Positions 1-6,358 of a stretch of 26,603 nt of DNA are shown piece by piece. The position numbers and the translations under genes are program-made. This DNA is from JAJPXC01 sp964562375 (GTDB taxonomy: Bacteria; Bacteroidota; Bacteroidia; Bacteroidales; Muribaculaceae): positions 1 through 26,603 of the forward strand of contig CAZLSW010000046.1 of assembly GCA_964562375.1 (NCBI GenBank), written 5' to 3'. Within the stretch, counting starts at the first letter, position 1. Each line of letters starts with the position of its first letter. Under the pieces are notes generated by a model that had not been told where the DNA came from, did not search any database, and was given only the letters and a program-made list of their open reading frames with translations.

Positions 1-56
1 CTCTAAAATTTATTAGAAACCCTGTTAATTTGTTGGTGTTCATTAGTGTTAATTCA
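1..56 (-). repeat. 56-bp dispersed repeat, copy 1 (cut by window edge)
   Basis: These 56 bases are identical, as far as can be read, to 11365-11420. The sequence is AT-rich and contains the motif ATTAGTGTTAATT. On the minus strand it begins with the TGA stop codon of the carbamoyltransferase gene, so the repeat starts exactly at the gene end. The other copy lies 3' of another minus-strand gene in the same orientation. The left end may continue beyond the window. Confidence 0.85.
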
Positions 57-1010
57 CTGGAGCCCTTCGAGGATGCGTTTTAGCACCACCTGGGCTGAGA
101 TTTCGCGGTTGGCGGCCTCGGGGATAACCAAAGAATTGGGGCTTTCGATCACGTCGTCGCTCACGATCATGTTGCGGCGCACGGGAAGGCAGTGCATAAA
201 CTTGGCATTGTTGGTCAGAGCCATTTTCTCGGCGGTGACGGTCCAGCCGCGATCCATGTTGATTACCTTGCCATAATTGGGGTCGTCGTAGGCGCTCCAG
301 TTTTTGGCGTACACGAAGTCGGCGCCCTCCAGGGCTTTGTCCTGGTCGTATTCCACGCGGGCGTTGCCCACAAACTTGGGGTCCAATTCGTATCCCTCGG
401 GATGGGTGATCACGAAGTCGTAACCGGCGGCGTTCATCCACTCGGCGAATGAGTTGGGCACGGCCTGGGGGAGCGACTTGGGGTGGGGGGCCCAGGTCAT
501 CACCACCTTGGGGCGCTCCTTGGTCTTGTGCTCCTCGATGGTGATCAGGTCGGCGAAACTTTGCAGCGGGTGGCGAGTTGCGGCCTCCATTGAGAACACG
601 GGGCGACCGGAATGCTCGATAAACTGGTTGAGTATCTTCTCGTTATAATCATCTTCCTTCGACTCGAAGCGGGCGAACGATCGCACGCCGATGACATCGC
701 AGTAGCAACCCATCACGGGCACAGCCTCGAGCAGGTGCTCAGGCTTGTCGCCGTCCATGATCACCCCGCGCTCAGTCTCGAGCTTCCACGCTCCTTGGTT
801 GACGTCGAGCACGATGGTGTTCATGCCGAGGTTCATGGCCGCCTTCTGGGTGGACAAGCGGGTGCGCAGCGACGAGTTGAAGAATATCATCAGCAAGGTC
901 TTGTCCTGGCCTAGATGCTTGTAAGCAAAGCGATTGTTCTTCACTTCGAGGGCTTCGCGGACGGCCTCTTGGAGGTCTCCTATATCGTTGACGTTGGTGA
1001 AATGGCGCAT
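54..1010 (-). CDS. argF': N-succinylornithine carbamoyltransferase
   Basis: Cytoplasmic enzyme of the arginine pathway. It transfers a carbamoyl group from carbamoyl phosphate to the succinylated ornithine used by Bacteroidota instead of free or acetylated ornithine. The 318-aa protein shows the carbamoyl-phosphate motif SLRTR (Ser47-Arg51) and the C-terminal HCLPVRR motif (from His273). Proline is at position 90 in a GDKPEHL loop; from family knowledge this position separates succinylornithine enzymes (Pro) from acetylornithine enzymes (Glu). A longer frame opens with GTG at 1040, but the ATG at 1010 fits the family length, puts Pro at 90, and lies downstream of the promoter at 1043-1074, whereas 1040 would be at or before the transcript start. 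The repeat at 1-56 starts on its stop codon. The substrate call rests on sequence resemblance only. Confidence 0.93.
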   Translation of the reverse strand: MRHFTNVNDIGDLQEAVREALEVKNNRFAYKHLGQDKTLLMIFFNSSLRTRLSTQKAAMNLGMNTIVLDVNQGAWKLETERGVIMDGDKPEHLLEAVPVMGCYCDVIGVRSFARFESKEDDYNEKILNQFIEHSGRPVFSMEAATRHPLQSFADLITIEEHKTKERPKVVMTWAPHPKSLPQAVPNSFAEWMNAAGYDFVITHPEGYELDPKFVGNARVEYDQDKALEGADFVYAKNWSAYDDPNYGKVINMDRGWTVTAEKMALTNNAKFMHCLPVRRNMIVSDDVIESPNSLVIPEAANREISAQVVLKRILEGLQ

Positions 1011-1042
1011 AACTTTTCCGTTTTTATATATGTGTAGCACCG

Positions 1043-1074
1043 CAAAGGTACAAAAATCCCCTCAAACAGCCAAA
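1043..1074 (-). promoter_or_regulatory. Bacteroidota-type promoter of argF'
   Basis: On the minus strand, TACCTTTG (1043-1050) matches the -7 consensus TAnnTTTG. A TTTG -33 element (1071-1074) lies exactly 20 bases upstream. The expected transcript start is near 1036-1039, leaving a leader of about 25 nt before the ATG at 1010. The A/T-rich leader has no strong Shine-Dalgarno, as is usual in this phylum. Confidence 0.8.
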
Positions 1075-1171
1075 GCTAGCCGGAGGGGAAGTAGTCACTC
1101 TTGCCGTTCCACCTCCCATTTTATTACTGAGAACTCAAAGGTAGAAGTTCGGTGAGATGCCATCGACTCCC

Positions 1172-1918
1172 TCAAATGTCGGAGTTGCAACGGCGGTTGA
1201 CTTGCCACTGTTTGCGCTCGGCTTCGGGCATTTGCTCGCAGGCGTAGGAGAGCATCACTGAGGACATGCGGTTGACATGACGGGTGAGGAAGTCGCGCAC
1301 TTCCTCCCGATACCCTTTCTTCCACGCCTCGCGCAGCATCCACCCAGCGGCTTTGTGGAGCAGATTCTCCTTGGCGTCGAGCAGCCGTTCAGCCCGCTGG
1401 AAACAGAGTTCAGGCCTTCCATGCCGGGTGGTTATCCATGTTGACACCATAGCGATGCGCCGTTGCCAGAGAGTGTGCCCCGGTTTTATCCACTCGTCCA
1501 TGAGCTTCCATTCAGGATGCGTCGCCTCATAATTTCCTATAATCTTGATTGCCGATAGGTCAACCAGATCCCAATTGTTGATATGTGGATGCAGCGAGAG
1601 GTAGGTTTCGACTATGCGTTGCATCGCCTCATCGTCTTTCTTCTTCATGGCCTTCAAAAATTGTTCGACCATGATAAGCAGGCCACAGAGCCGCACCTCG
1701 TGCACTTCACTTCTCACCAACTTTACCACCTCTTCAAGTGGCGTGTCTTTCCACGCCTCCTTCACCACAAGCCGCACTTGCGGGTTCCTGAGTCCGGCAA
1801 ACTTGTCGCCCTCGCCGTAATCGCCAGGACCGGTTTTGAAGAACCGTTTCAGTATGGCGGCTTGGCGCGGATCGGCCATCGCCAGCAAAGTTGCTTCTAT
1901 GTCAATAGCCTTAGTCAT
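1172..1918 (-). CDS. AlkD-like DNA alkylation repair glycosylase
   Basis: A 248-aa all-helical HEAT-like-repeat protein of the AlkC/AlkD family, predicted to excise alkylated purines such as N3- and N7-alkyl bases. The signature NNWDLVD is present, with Trp116 and Asp120 matching the substrate-contacting Trp and catalytic Asp of AlkD. An Arg pair (153-154) in LWQRR follows at the expected spacing. The frame can be read from further upstream (to 1966), but the ATG at 1918 overlaps the TGA of the upstream acetyltransferase remnant as ATGA, which suggests translational coupling and gives the usual length. It is the last gene of a minus-strand unit beginning with the exported hydrolase. No terminator is evident in the 120 bp downstream. 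Confidence 0.9.
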   Translation of the reverse strand: MTKAIDIEATLLAMADPRQAAILKRFFKTGPGDYGEGDKFAGLRNPQVRLVVKEAWKDTPLEEVVKLVRSEVHEVRLCGLLIMVEQFLKAMKKKDDEAMQRIVETYLSLHPHINNWDLVDLSAIKIIGNYEATHPEWKLMDEWIKPGHTLWQRRIAMVSTWITTRHGRPELCFQRAERLLDAKENLLHKAAGWMLREAWKKGYREEVRDFLTRHVNRMSSVMLSYACEQMPEAERKQWQVNRRCNSDI

Positions 1919-2258
1919 TCTTTCGGGGGTATAACTTTTATCAGCCGGGCAGGGTTGCCACCCCATATCTCGTTAGCGGGCACATCCTTGGTTACTACGG
2001 CTCCGGCAGCAACCACCGAGTTGTCGCCAATGGTTACTCCAGCGAGAATGGTGGCGTGCGCGCCTACCCACACTCGCTTGCCGATGCGAATGGGCACATG
2101 GTGGAGGTTCTGACTTCCTCGGGAGTGTGGTGCTTGGTGTTTAGTTCCATCTGTATCTTGCGCGACTCGTCGCTCTGCTCGCGCATGAACTGTATCATAG
2201 CGGCGCCTTCGAGGGGCAAGCCCTCGGCTATCATCTGCTGGAATCGTTCGAGTGTCAT
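1915..2258 (-). pseudogene. Maltose/galactoside-type O-acetyltransferase, internally deleted and frameshifted
   Basis: Two parts of one left-handed beta-helix (hexapeptide) acetyltransferase lie in different frames. The N-terminal part (2258 to about 2105) contains the helical cap ending in NTKHHTPEEVRT. The C-terminal part (about 2105 to 1915) contains the last coils, with GKRVWVGAHATI, GVTIGDNSVVAAGAVVTKDV and GGNPARLI. Family members of about 185-190 aa carry roughly 75-80 more residues between these parts, including the catalytic His loop (NH motif), and these are absent. The event is therefore a deletion not divisible by three, not a simple base miscall. The product cannot be a normal acetyltransferase. 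The remnant lies 5 bp after the hydrolase and still overlaps alkD by 4 bp, so reading it may still couple translation of the repair gene. Confidence 0.85.
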
Positions 2259-2263
2259 AACCT

Positions 2264-3289
2264 TTATTTCAGGTATTCGGTGAAGAAGTCGATAACTGTC
2301 TGCCAAGGTATCATGTTATGGTCGGGGCCACCGTCGTAAAGGTCGGTGTGGTTGGCGCCGGGCACGATTACGAGGCGCTTGTTGTCACCCTTAAGCCGCT
2401 TGAAGGCGTCCTCCCCGAAGTAGCGAGAATGGGCGTTCTCGCCGTGAAGCACCATCACGGCATTGTCGATTTCGTCGGCGTAGGCCATTATCGGGGCGTT
2501 GAGCCAGGTGGATGGAGAGGTGGCGTTCCACCCCTCGTTGGAGTTTAGCGAGCGGGCGCTGTAGCCTCTGGCCGTCTTGTAGTAGTCGTAATAATCCTTC
2601 ACGAACTGCGGCGCGTCGTCGGGCAGAGGATCCACCACGCCGCCGCCGCGCTTGTAGCTGCCCGAGGCGTAGTCGCGGGTTCGCTGTTCGGCAAACGCCT
2701 CTCGCATCTTGTCGCGGGCCTCCTTGGTGTCGGCCTGGTCGAAGTAGCCGTTGGCCGTCACGCGATGAATGTCGTACATCGTTACCGCCAATGTGGCTTT
2801 GATCCTCGGGTCGAGCGAGGCGGCGTTGATTGCGATGCCTCCCCAGCCGCAGATACCGATCACGCCCACGCGGTCATAGCCTCGGGAGATCAGATAATCA
2901 ACGGCGGCCGAAAAGTCGTCGGTATTGATGTCGGGAGAGGACACATAGCGGGGAGTGCCGCCGCTCTCCCCGGTGAAGGAGGGGTCAAAGGCCAGCGTCA
3001 GGAAACCGAGCGAGGCCAGATGGTTGGCCCAATAGCCGGAGGCCTGTTCTTTCACGGCCCCGAACGGCCCGCTGATGGCGATGGCCATGCCGTTGGGATT
3101 GGACGGCATGTAGAGGTCGCCGGTCAGCTCTATGCCGAAACGGTTGTGGAAATGCGCCTTTTCGCGTTTTACGCCTTCGGCGAGGTCGAAAGTGTAGTGG
3201 TCGGGGTTGGTATTCATTGCAGTTGCGTTTGGGGTGGTGAAGGTAAGGAGCATCAAGGTTGCCCCAACGATAAATTGATTGATATTCAT
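2264..3289 (-). CDS. Exported alpha/beta hydrolase with Cys nucleophile (dienelactone hydrolase-like)
   Basis: A 341-aa alpha/beta-hydrolase-fold protein with an N-terminal signal peptide (about residues 1-24, cleavage after NATA), so periplasmic. The oxyanion region is SGPFGAVKEQ. The nucleophile elbow reads GICGWGG with Cys147 in the nucleophile position, as in dienelactone hydrolases. The acid is probably Glu284 in HGENAHSRYF, and the base is His314 in GANHTD. A Cys-Glu-His set is characteristic of a Bacteroidota subgroup annotated only as alpha/beta hydrolase. Substrate is unknown; an ester or lactone hydrolase is the safest guess. It is the first gene of the hydrolase-acetyltransferase remnant-alkD unit, with a possible promoter at 3354-3361. 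Confidence 0.85.
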   Translation of the reverse strand: MNINQFIVGATLMLLTFTTPNATAMNTNPDHYTFDLAEGVKREKAHFHNRFGIELTGDLYMPSNPNGMAIAISGPFGAVKEQASGYWANHLASLGFLTLAFDPSFTGESGGTPRYVSSPDINTDDFSAAVDYLISRGYDRVGVIGICGWGGIAINAASLDPRIKATLAVTMYDIHRVTANGYFDQADTKEARDKMREAFAEQRTRDYASGSYKRGGGVVDPLPDDAPQFVKDYYDYYKTARGYSARSLNSNEGWNATSPSTWLNAPIMAYADEIDNAVMVLHGENAHSRYFGEDAFKRLKGDNKRLVIVPGANHTDLYDGGPDHNMIPWQTVIDFFTEYLK

Positions 3290-3345
3290 TATATTCGGGT
3301 CTGTTTAAGTGTTGCCGGACGGTGCCATAAATCAAACGGTTTGTT

Positions 3346-3654
3346 TTACGTTGCAAAATTACTGCTTGTTTTTCGCGGTCGTGTTGTTTTAACGCTCAAT
3401 TTATGTCGCTCAAAGGTTCTTCGTGTAATTGTCCGATTTCGATGCACAGTTGTCCGTCGAGGTCGAGGATGGCGGTTGGTGAGCGCAGCTTTCTCGTATT
3501 CATTGAGTGTCATTTAGTTTATGGCGTTGACTTTGACAATTTGATTTTCAGGAAGTTTGTCAACAATCAGGAGCCGACAAAGGCGAATGGTGTAGCCCAT
3601 ATACGTGTTGTCAACATCAAACCGATAGTGGCAGATTAGCGTATCGGCCTTTAA
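3346..3654 (-). pseudogene. Short decayed coding remnants, unknown family
   Basis: Minus-strand reading gives two short open stretches joined as TAAATG. One is 46 codons (3654-3514), is protein-like (YRFDVDNTYMGYTIRLCR, then LLIVDKLPENQIVKV) and ends at a stop. The other starts at 3513 and seems to slip frame after about 11 residues: the next frame contains AILDLDGQLCIEIGQLHEEP before a stop. The composition looks like real protein, but upstream parts are missing and no family is recognised. They sit between the hydrolase promoter and mobile-element remnants, which fits a decayed insertion zone. Confidence 0.4.
3354..3361 (-). promoter_or_regulatory. Possible -7 promoter box for the hydrolase unit
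   Basis: The minus strand reads TAATTTTG, matching TAnnTTTG, about 65 bases before the hydrolase ATG. No convincing TTTG -33 element is seen 19-21 bases upstream, so this is a moderate call. Confidence 0.45.
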
Positions 3655-3775
3655 TTAGATGGAAATTGGCTCGATATCGGTAGCATGGTTGGTCTCGGGG
3701 AGTACAATCGGAATGACCGACTGCCGTGAAAAATTTCATATCACATGGTTTTATAAGCGGTCTTTCACTGATACG

Positions 3776-3949
3776 GTTTATTTGTGTGTCATGGGCCATG
3801 ACGAGGCCTTTATTTTTCAAAAAACCTACAACACCCTCACCACGGACCTGCGCCAGATGTGCCGGGACATGGTGGAGCGGGGGGTCACGGAGGCCGCGAT
3901 GGAGAGCACGTGCACGTACTGGTGCCCGGGGTGGAACGCCTTGACCTGA
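3776..3949 (+). pseudogene. IS110-family transposase N-terminal remnant
   Basis: About 55 codons resemble the RuvC-like (DEDD) N-terminal domain of IS110 transposases: a short strand region, then LTTDLRQMCRDMVERGVTEA, AMEST and YW..W near the end. In intact members this segment continues for about 250 more residues with a coiled coil and a C-terminal Ser motif; here a TGA follows the WNALT stretch. A coiled-coil-like piece (RLDLIETQIDACQPKL) in another frame at about 3940-3990 could be a second fragment. The starting VCGIDVHK-like strand is not recognisable. This is an inactive relic; no IS ends were identified. Confidence 0.65.
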
Positions 3950-3982
3950 TCGAGACCCAGATTGATGCATGCCAGCCGAAAC

Positions 3983-4204
3983 TCACCGCCATGTGCCCCT
4001 GTCCTGCTTGCCTATAACCATGGTGCCTGACCAGCGGAGCAGGCGGAGCAGGCGCAGCTCGTCGGCGTCGAAGTCCTGCGCCAGGAGGCGGCAAACGTAG
4101 CGTAGCTGTTTCTTTCTCCACTTTGTTCCGAAAGCGCTTTGCGATGAGTCGCCCAACTCGTGCCAGCCCTGAGGCACGGTGAAGTCGATTGATATTGTCT
4201 GCAT
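3983..4204 (-). pseudogene. 5' fragment of a phage/mobile-element hypothetical gene
   Basis: A 73-aa frame starting MQTISIDFTVPQGWHELGD, then QLRYVCRLLAQDFDADELRL and LLRW.GT.VIGKQ. From memory this matches the first 70 or so residues of a longer (over 200 aa) hypothetical protein common in Bacteroidales prophage-like and conjugative elements. Similarity appears to end at about 3990, where the sequence changes to material on the opposite strand next to the IS110 remnant, so the gene is probably truncated by a junction. It could instead be an intact small gene, but its abrupt end argues against this. A strong hairpin lies just upstream of its ATG. Confidence 0.55.
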
Positions 4205-4208
4205 AAGA

Positions 4209-4247
4209 AATCGGGTGTCAGTAGCGCAAAGCTACCAACACCCGATT
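4209..4247 (-). terminator. Stem-loop after the lipoprotein gene
   Basis: Perfect 10-bp outer arms AATCGGGTGT (4209-4218) and ACACCCGATT (4238-4247) enclose an inner GTAGC/GCTAC stem (4221-4225/4231-4235). It lies 20 bp after the stop of the minus-strand lipoprotein gene. On that strand it is followed only by TTCTTATG, a weak U-tract, so a factor-dependent or inefficient terminator is possible. It also sits 5 bases before the ATG of the truncated gene at 4204. Confidence 0.6.
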
Positions 4248-4266
4248 GTGCGGTAAAAGACGTGGT

Positions 4267-4983
4267 TCAATATGGCCACTTTAATCCCATTTTTTCTCCA
4301 TTGCTTTTGGTAATTGTGGGTTGACCCTCATAATTAGTGCCAAAATATGGTTGTGCGCTCGCTATTAACCAGGGCATCACGGATCTAAAAGTTGCTGAAG
4401 ATCCCGACCTAAGAATATCTCGAACTTCAACTTTCCAGACAGGCTTGTCTGAATAATTGTCAAATGCAATTATATTCACGCCAATAGGAGTTTCATACTG
4501 AGCGCTTTCTGTCGTTGAAGAACTGCCAATAGTTTGAGTAGTATTTTTTGAATTTACTAATGTGGAAGAGCTCACATTCGCAGTTGCGGAATTACCTCTT
4601 ACTTTTACATTTGCATTAGCATTAGTATTCGAGTTTATTTTACCATTTTGAAAAGTAAAAGATGAGTTGTATGTGGAGGTAGTAGACCCTACGTATCGCT
4701 CGTTACCCATAAAGTAGTCAAGGATTATGCGCAAGTCGGCATTTTCTGAGGATGACTCAGTATAACCAACTTCGTTTAGACGACTTTTTAGGATGCTTGA
4801 GTATTCAATATACTCAAAATCTTCAATTAGAGTAGAGTCAGCGGGTATAATATAATATCCTTTTTGTGGGGGATTTGAGCCATAACTACTGACATTACAG
4901 TAGAACCAGGAGCCACAGCTAGTCATTAAAAGCATGAGCATAAGGCTAAATGCGAGTCCTTGGAGTTTAATAAATTTATTCAT
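4267..4983 (-). CDS. Lipoprotein, DUF4136-like (tentative)
   Basis: A 238-aa protein with a lipoprotein signal peptide; the lipobox LMTSC places the acylated Cys near residue 23. The mature part has an alpha/beta start (YYIIPADSTLIEDFEYIEY), then SRLNEVGYTESSSENADLRI, followed by a Ser/Thr/Asn-rich middle of about 60 residues and a C-terminal strand region (KPVWKVEVRDILRSG). The pattern 'residue-level motif GYTE...ADL, then conserved W/D' resembles DUF4136 lipoproteins, but I am not certain. It lies 9 bp downstream of the 92-aa gene, almost certainly co-transcribed. Both are markedly AT-richer than the flanking genes, suggesting transfer. Role unknown; envelope-located. Confidence 0.75.
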   Translation of the reverse strand: MNKFIKLQGLAFSLMLMLLMTSCGSWFYCNVSSYGSNPPQKGYYIIPADSTLIEDFEYIEYSSILKSRLNEVGYTESSSENADLRIILDYFMGNERYVGSTTSTYNSSFTFQNGKINSNTNANANVKVRGNSATANVSSSTLVNSKNTTQTIGSSSTTESAQYETPIGVNIIAFDNYSDKPVWKVEVRDILRSGSSATFRSVMPWLIASAQPYFGTNYEGQPTITKSNGEKMGLKWPY

Positions 4984-4992
4984 TTTTAGTGC

Positions 4993-5271
4993 TTATTTCT
5001 TTTCAATTTCACTAAAATCCATCCTTATCAATACACCATCAGTCTTGACTCGGTGCTTATCAAAAATTCCTATTATCTTATAGTCATCTGCGTGAGGGAT
5101 AGTTAATGCTCTTTGCAAACTCATTGATTGTAAGAATTCACGTATATAATTGTCAGCCTCATAATCGTCAACAGGAATAGGGATTAACAAATCAAGGGTT
5201 GCCCCCTTGATCTTCTTACCGAGAAGATGCTGATTTGCATTTATAATTTCTAAGGCTTTATCAAGAGTCAT
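4993..5271 (-). CDS. Hypothetical 92-aa protein
   Basis: Small soluble protein with no signal peptide or membrane segment. It has an N-terminal helix (LDKALEIINANQHLLGKKI), beta-rich middle (ATLDLLIPIPV) and a charged C-terminus ending EIEKK. No family recognised. ATG at 5271 is preceded by AT-rich sequence and no separate TAnnTTTG box between it and the stem-loop/T-run at 5300-5334, so transcription probably comes through the structured leader upstream. It forms a two-gene unit with the lipoprotein. Possible roles range from a cytosolic partner to a regulator; the sequence does not decide. Confidence 0.7.
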   Translation of the reverse strand: MTLDKALEIINANQHLLGKKIKGATLDLLIPIPVDDYEADNYIREFLQSMSLQRALTIPHADDYKIIGIFDKHRVKTDGVLIRMDFSEIEKK

Positions 5272-5299
5272 AGTAATTAATTTTACGCAACTTTGTCGT

Positions 5300-5336
5300 A
5301 AACAAAAAGAGGCGTGGGCTGCTATGCCACGCCTTT
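5300..5336 (-). terminator. Intrinsic terminator/attenuator before the 92-aa gene
   Basis: On the minus strand an AGGCGTGG/CCACGCCT stem (5327-5334 and 5310-5317) is followed at once by CTTTTTGTTT. The ATG of the next gene is about 30 bases further on. Its 5' arm GGCGTGG (5333-5327) is repeated in the 3' arm of an upstream hairpin (5393-5387), so alternative pairing is possible. Confidence 0.75.
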
Positions 5337-5528
5337 AAGTGAAGGTGGTCGGATTACCTATATACGAAGATGTGGGAATAACGGCTCCACGCCATATGGA
5401 CGTGGAGACTGTTACGGCCTTTCCTGCGTATAGTGAGTAAGTTTCCGACGCTTTTCACTTACAAGCTGAGGACATAACGTCTCTTGTTTTCAATATGTCA
5501 GCGTGTCAGGCTTTCGCCCAACACGCTG
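5300..5528 (-). ncRNA. Structured leader RNA candidate (attenuator or riboswitch-like)
   Basis: About 229 nt with dense complementarity, lying immediately before the 92-aa/lipoprotein unit. Elements in minus-strand order: (1) hairpin 5528-5499 with an 8-bp perfect stem extended through two G.U pairs to a GGC-GAAA-GCC GNRA loop; (2) a short stem 5498-5494/5476-5472; (3) GUAAGU/ACUUAC, 5462-5457/5442-5437; (4) GUAAC/GUUAU (5415-5411/5382-5378) around a perfect CUCCACG/CGUGGAG hairpin (5407-5401/5391-5385); (5) an 8-bp long-range helix UAAGUGAA/UUCACUUA (5461-5454/5343-5336) that competes with (3) and abuts the terminator. Three pairs are G.U on the minus strand but A.C on the plus strand, and the loop is GAAA only on the minus strand, so the minus strand is the likely RNA. 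No known Rfam class was recognised. Confidence 0.65.
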
Positions 5529-5536
5529 CAAATTTA
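5529..5536 (-). promoter_or_regulatory. Possible -7 box for the leader RNA
   Basis: Minus-strand TAAATTTG matches TAnnTTTG. No clear -33 TTTG is present. The box directly abuts the first hairpin, so a usual start 3-8 nt downstream would trim the first few bases of that hairpin. The promoter assignment is therefore uncertain. Confidence 0.4.
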
Positions 5537-5579
5537 ATAAAATATTTTGGATGGTGAGATAAGAGTGCTAAATTTTTTG

Positions 5580-5587
5580 TAACTTTG
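5580..5587 (+). promoter_or_regulatory. -7 promoter box of the ORF6N gene
   Basis: TAACTTTG matches TAnnTTTG and lies 26 bases before the ATG at 5613, which gives a leader of about 20 nt. A -33 TTTG at the standard spacing is not evident. It is divergent from the possible leader-RNA promoter at 5529-5536. Confidence 0.55.
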
Positions 5588-5612
5588 GAGCGGATACTCT
5601 AAAAGACTTTCG

Positions 5613-6182
5613 ATGGAACAAGATATCGTCCTCATCCAAAATAAGATACTTGAAATTCGCGGTCAGCGTGTCCTGCTTGACCGCGATTTGGCAGCAATGT
5701 ACGGGGTAGAGACCAAGGTTCTCAATCAGGCGGTGAAACGTAACATAGAGCGTTTTCCCAACGACTTTATGTTTCAGCTTGACAATGAGGAGTTTGTAAG
5801 TTTGAGGTCACAATTTGTGACCTCAAACAACGAGCGTGGAGGCAACCGATATAGACCTTTCGCTTTCACCGAACAAGGAGTGGCTATGCTCAGCAGTGTG
5901 CTTAAATCTCCTACTGCCATTCAGATCAACATTGCCATTGTGCGAGCCTTTGTCGCCATGCGGCAGATGGTTTATCAGGCACAGAATAATCCAGTCGCCC
6001 ATCTCGAAAAGGAAGTACAGCAATTAAAAGAGTACATTGAGGAAGTCTTTGAGGATTATAACGACATCAACGAAGACACCCGGATGCAGCTCGAACTTAT
6101 AAATGAGGCCATAGCCGAGCTGCAAGTTAAGGATAAGGCCCTTCCTCCAAGGCGCAAAATCGGCTTTAACACCGAGAGTTAA
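5613..6182 (+). CDS. ORF6N-domain DNA-binding protein
   Basis: A 189-aa predicted DNA-binding protein. The ORF6N domain occupies about residues 1-95: IVLIQNKILEIRGQRVLLD, then DLAAMYGV, FPNDFMFQL, and the family signature FTEQGVAMLSSVLKS. It is followed by an amphipathic helical, coiled-coil-like region (about 100-170: VRAFVAMRQM, then HLEKEVQQLKEYIEEVFEDY), probably for oligomerisation. ORF6N proteins occur in phages and mobile islands as putative regulators. The length is typical and the frame is intact. A perfect palindrome with 14-base arms lies inside the coding region (residues around SLRSQFVTSNN), and its core recurs across the stop codon, suggesting autoregulation or a hairpin. It is convergent with the broken KilA-N gene downstream. 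Confidence 0.9.
   Translation: MEQDIVLIQNKILEIRGQRVLLDRDLAAMYGVETKVLNQAVKRNIERFPNDFMFQLDNEEFVSLRSQFVTSNNERGGNRYRPFAFTEQGVAMLSSVLKSPTAIQINIAIVRAFVAMRQMVYQAQNNPVAHLEKEVQQLKEYIEEVFEDYNDINEDTRMQLELINEAIAELQVKDKALPPRRKIGFNTES
5800..5828 (+). repeat. Perfect palindrome inside the ORF6N coding region
   Basis: Arms GTTTGAGGTCACAA and TTGTGACCTCAAAC are perfect 14-base inverted repeats around a single T. The inner 10-base arms (GAGGTCACAA and its complement, core 5804-5824) are repeated exactly at 6189-6209. Confidence 0.9.
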
Positions 6183-6218
6183 AAATTGGAGGTCACAATT
6201 TGTGACCTCCAATTTTTA
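6180..6218 (+). terminator. 39-nt palindrome over the ORF6N stop codon, terminator-like
   Basis: Perfect 19-base arms around a single T; the left arm starts with the TAA stop codon and the right arm ends with AATTTTTA. The AT-rich outer part and T-run fit a bidirectional terminator between the convergent ORF6N and KilA-N genes. The inner core is identical to the palindrome inside the gene. Confidence 0.8.
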
Positions 6219-6244
6219 CTAAAACCAATAGCCGGAGGCGGATT

Positions 6245-6325
6245 TTTTGTTCTCGAACTTGGGAGGGCTGAACAGCCGGGGGGTGGCCGACGAGTGCCAC
6301 TCGGGGAAGTCGTCGGGACGGTGGC
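6245..6325. repeat. Diverged dispersed repeat, copy A
   Basis: Shares gggagggYtgaacWgccg and ggaagtcgtcgggac with 7250-7335 in the same orientation, with substitutions and small indels between (about three quarters identical by eye). The two copies bracket the KilA-N pseudogene. Minus-strand reading shows SRRLPR...AVQPSQ-like residues in both copies, but neither has a sound gene context. Confidence 0.65.
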
Positions 6326-6358
6326 GAATTAAACTCACAGCTTCCCATCCCCCCCCGG

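Noticed and set aside
1011..1040. GTG extension of argF' to 1040
   Set aside because: Lies at or before the expected transcript start; family length and the Pro90 position support the ATG at 1010.
3617..3970. 117-codon minus-strand frame
   Set aside because: Antisense to the IS110-like remnant in its upstream half; Arg/His/Pro-rich, no family.
5300..5528. 6S RNA, SRP RNA, tmRNA or RNase P RNA as identity of the structured RNA
   Set aside because: The ends form separate hairpins rather than one long closing stem (6S), and the conserved motifs of SRP, tmRNA and RNase P RNAs are not visible.
5272..5612. CRISPR array or retron
   Set aside because: No regular direct repeats with spacers and no reverse transcriptase or cas gene nearby.
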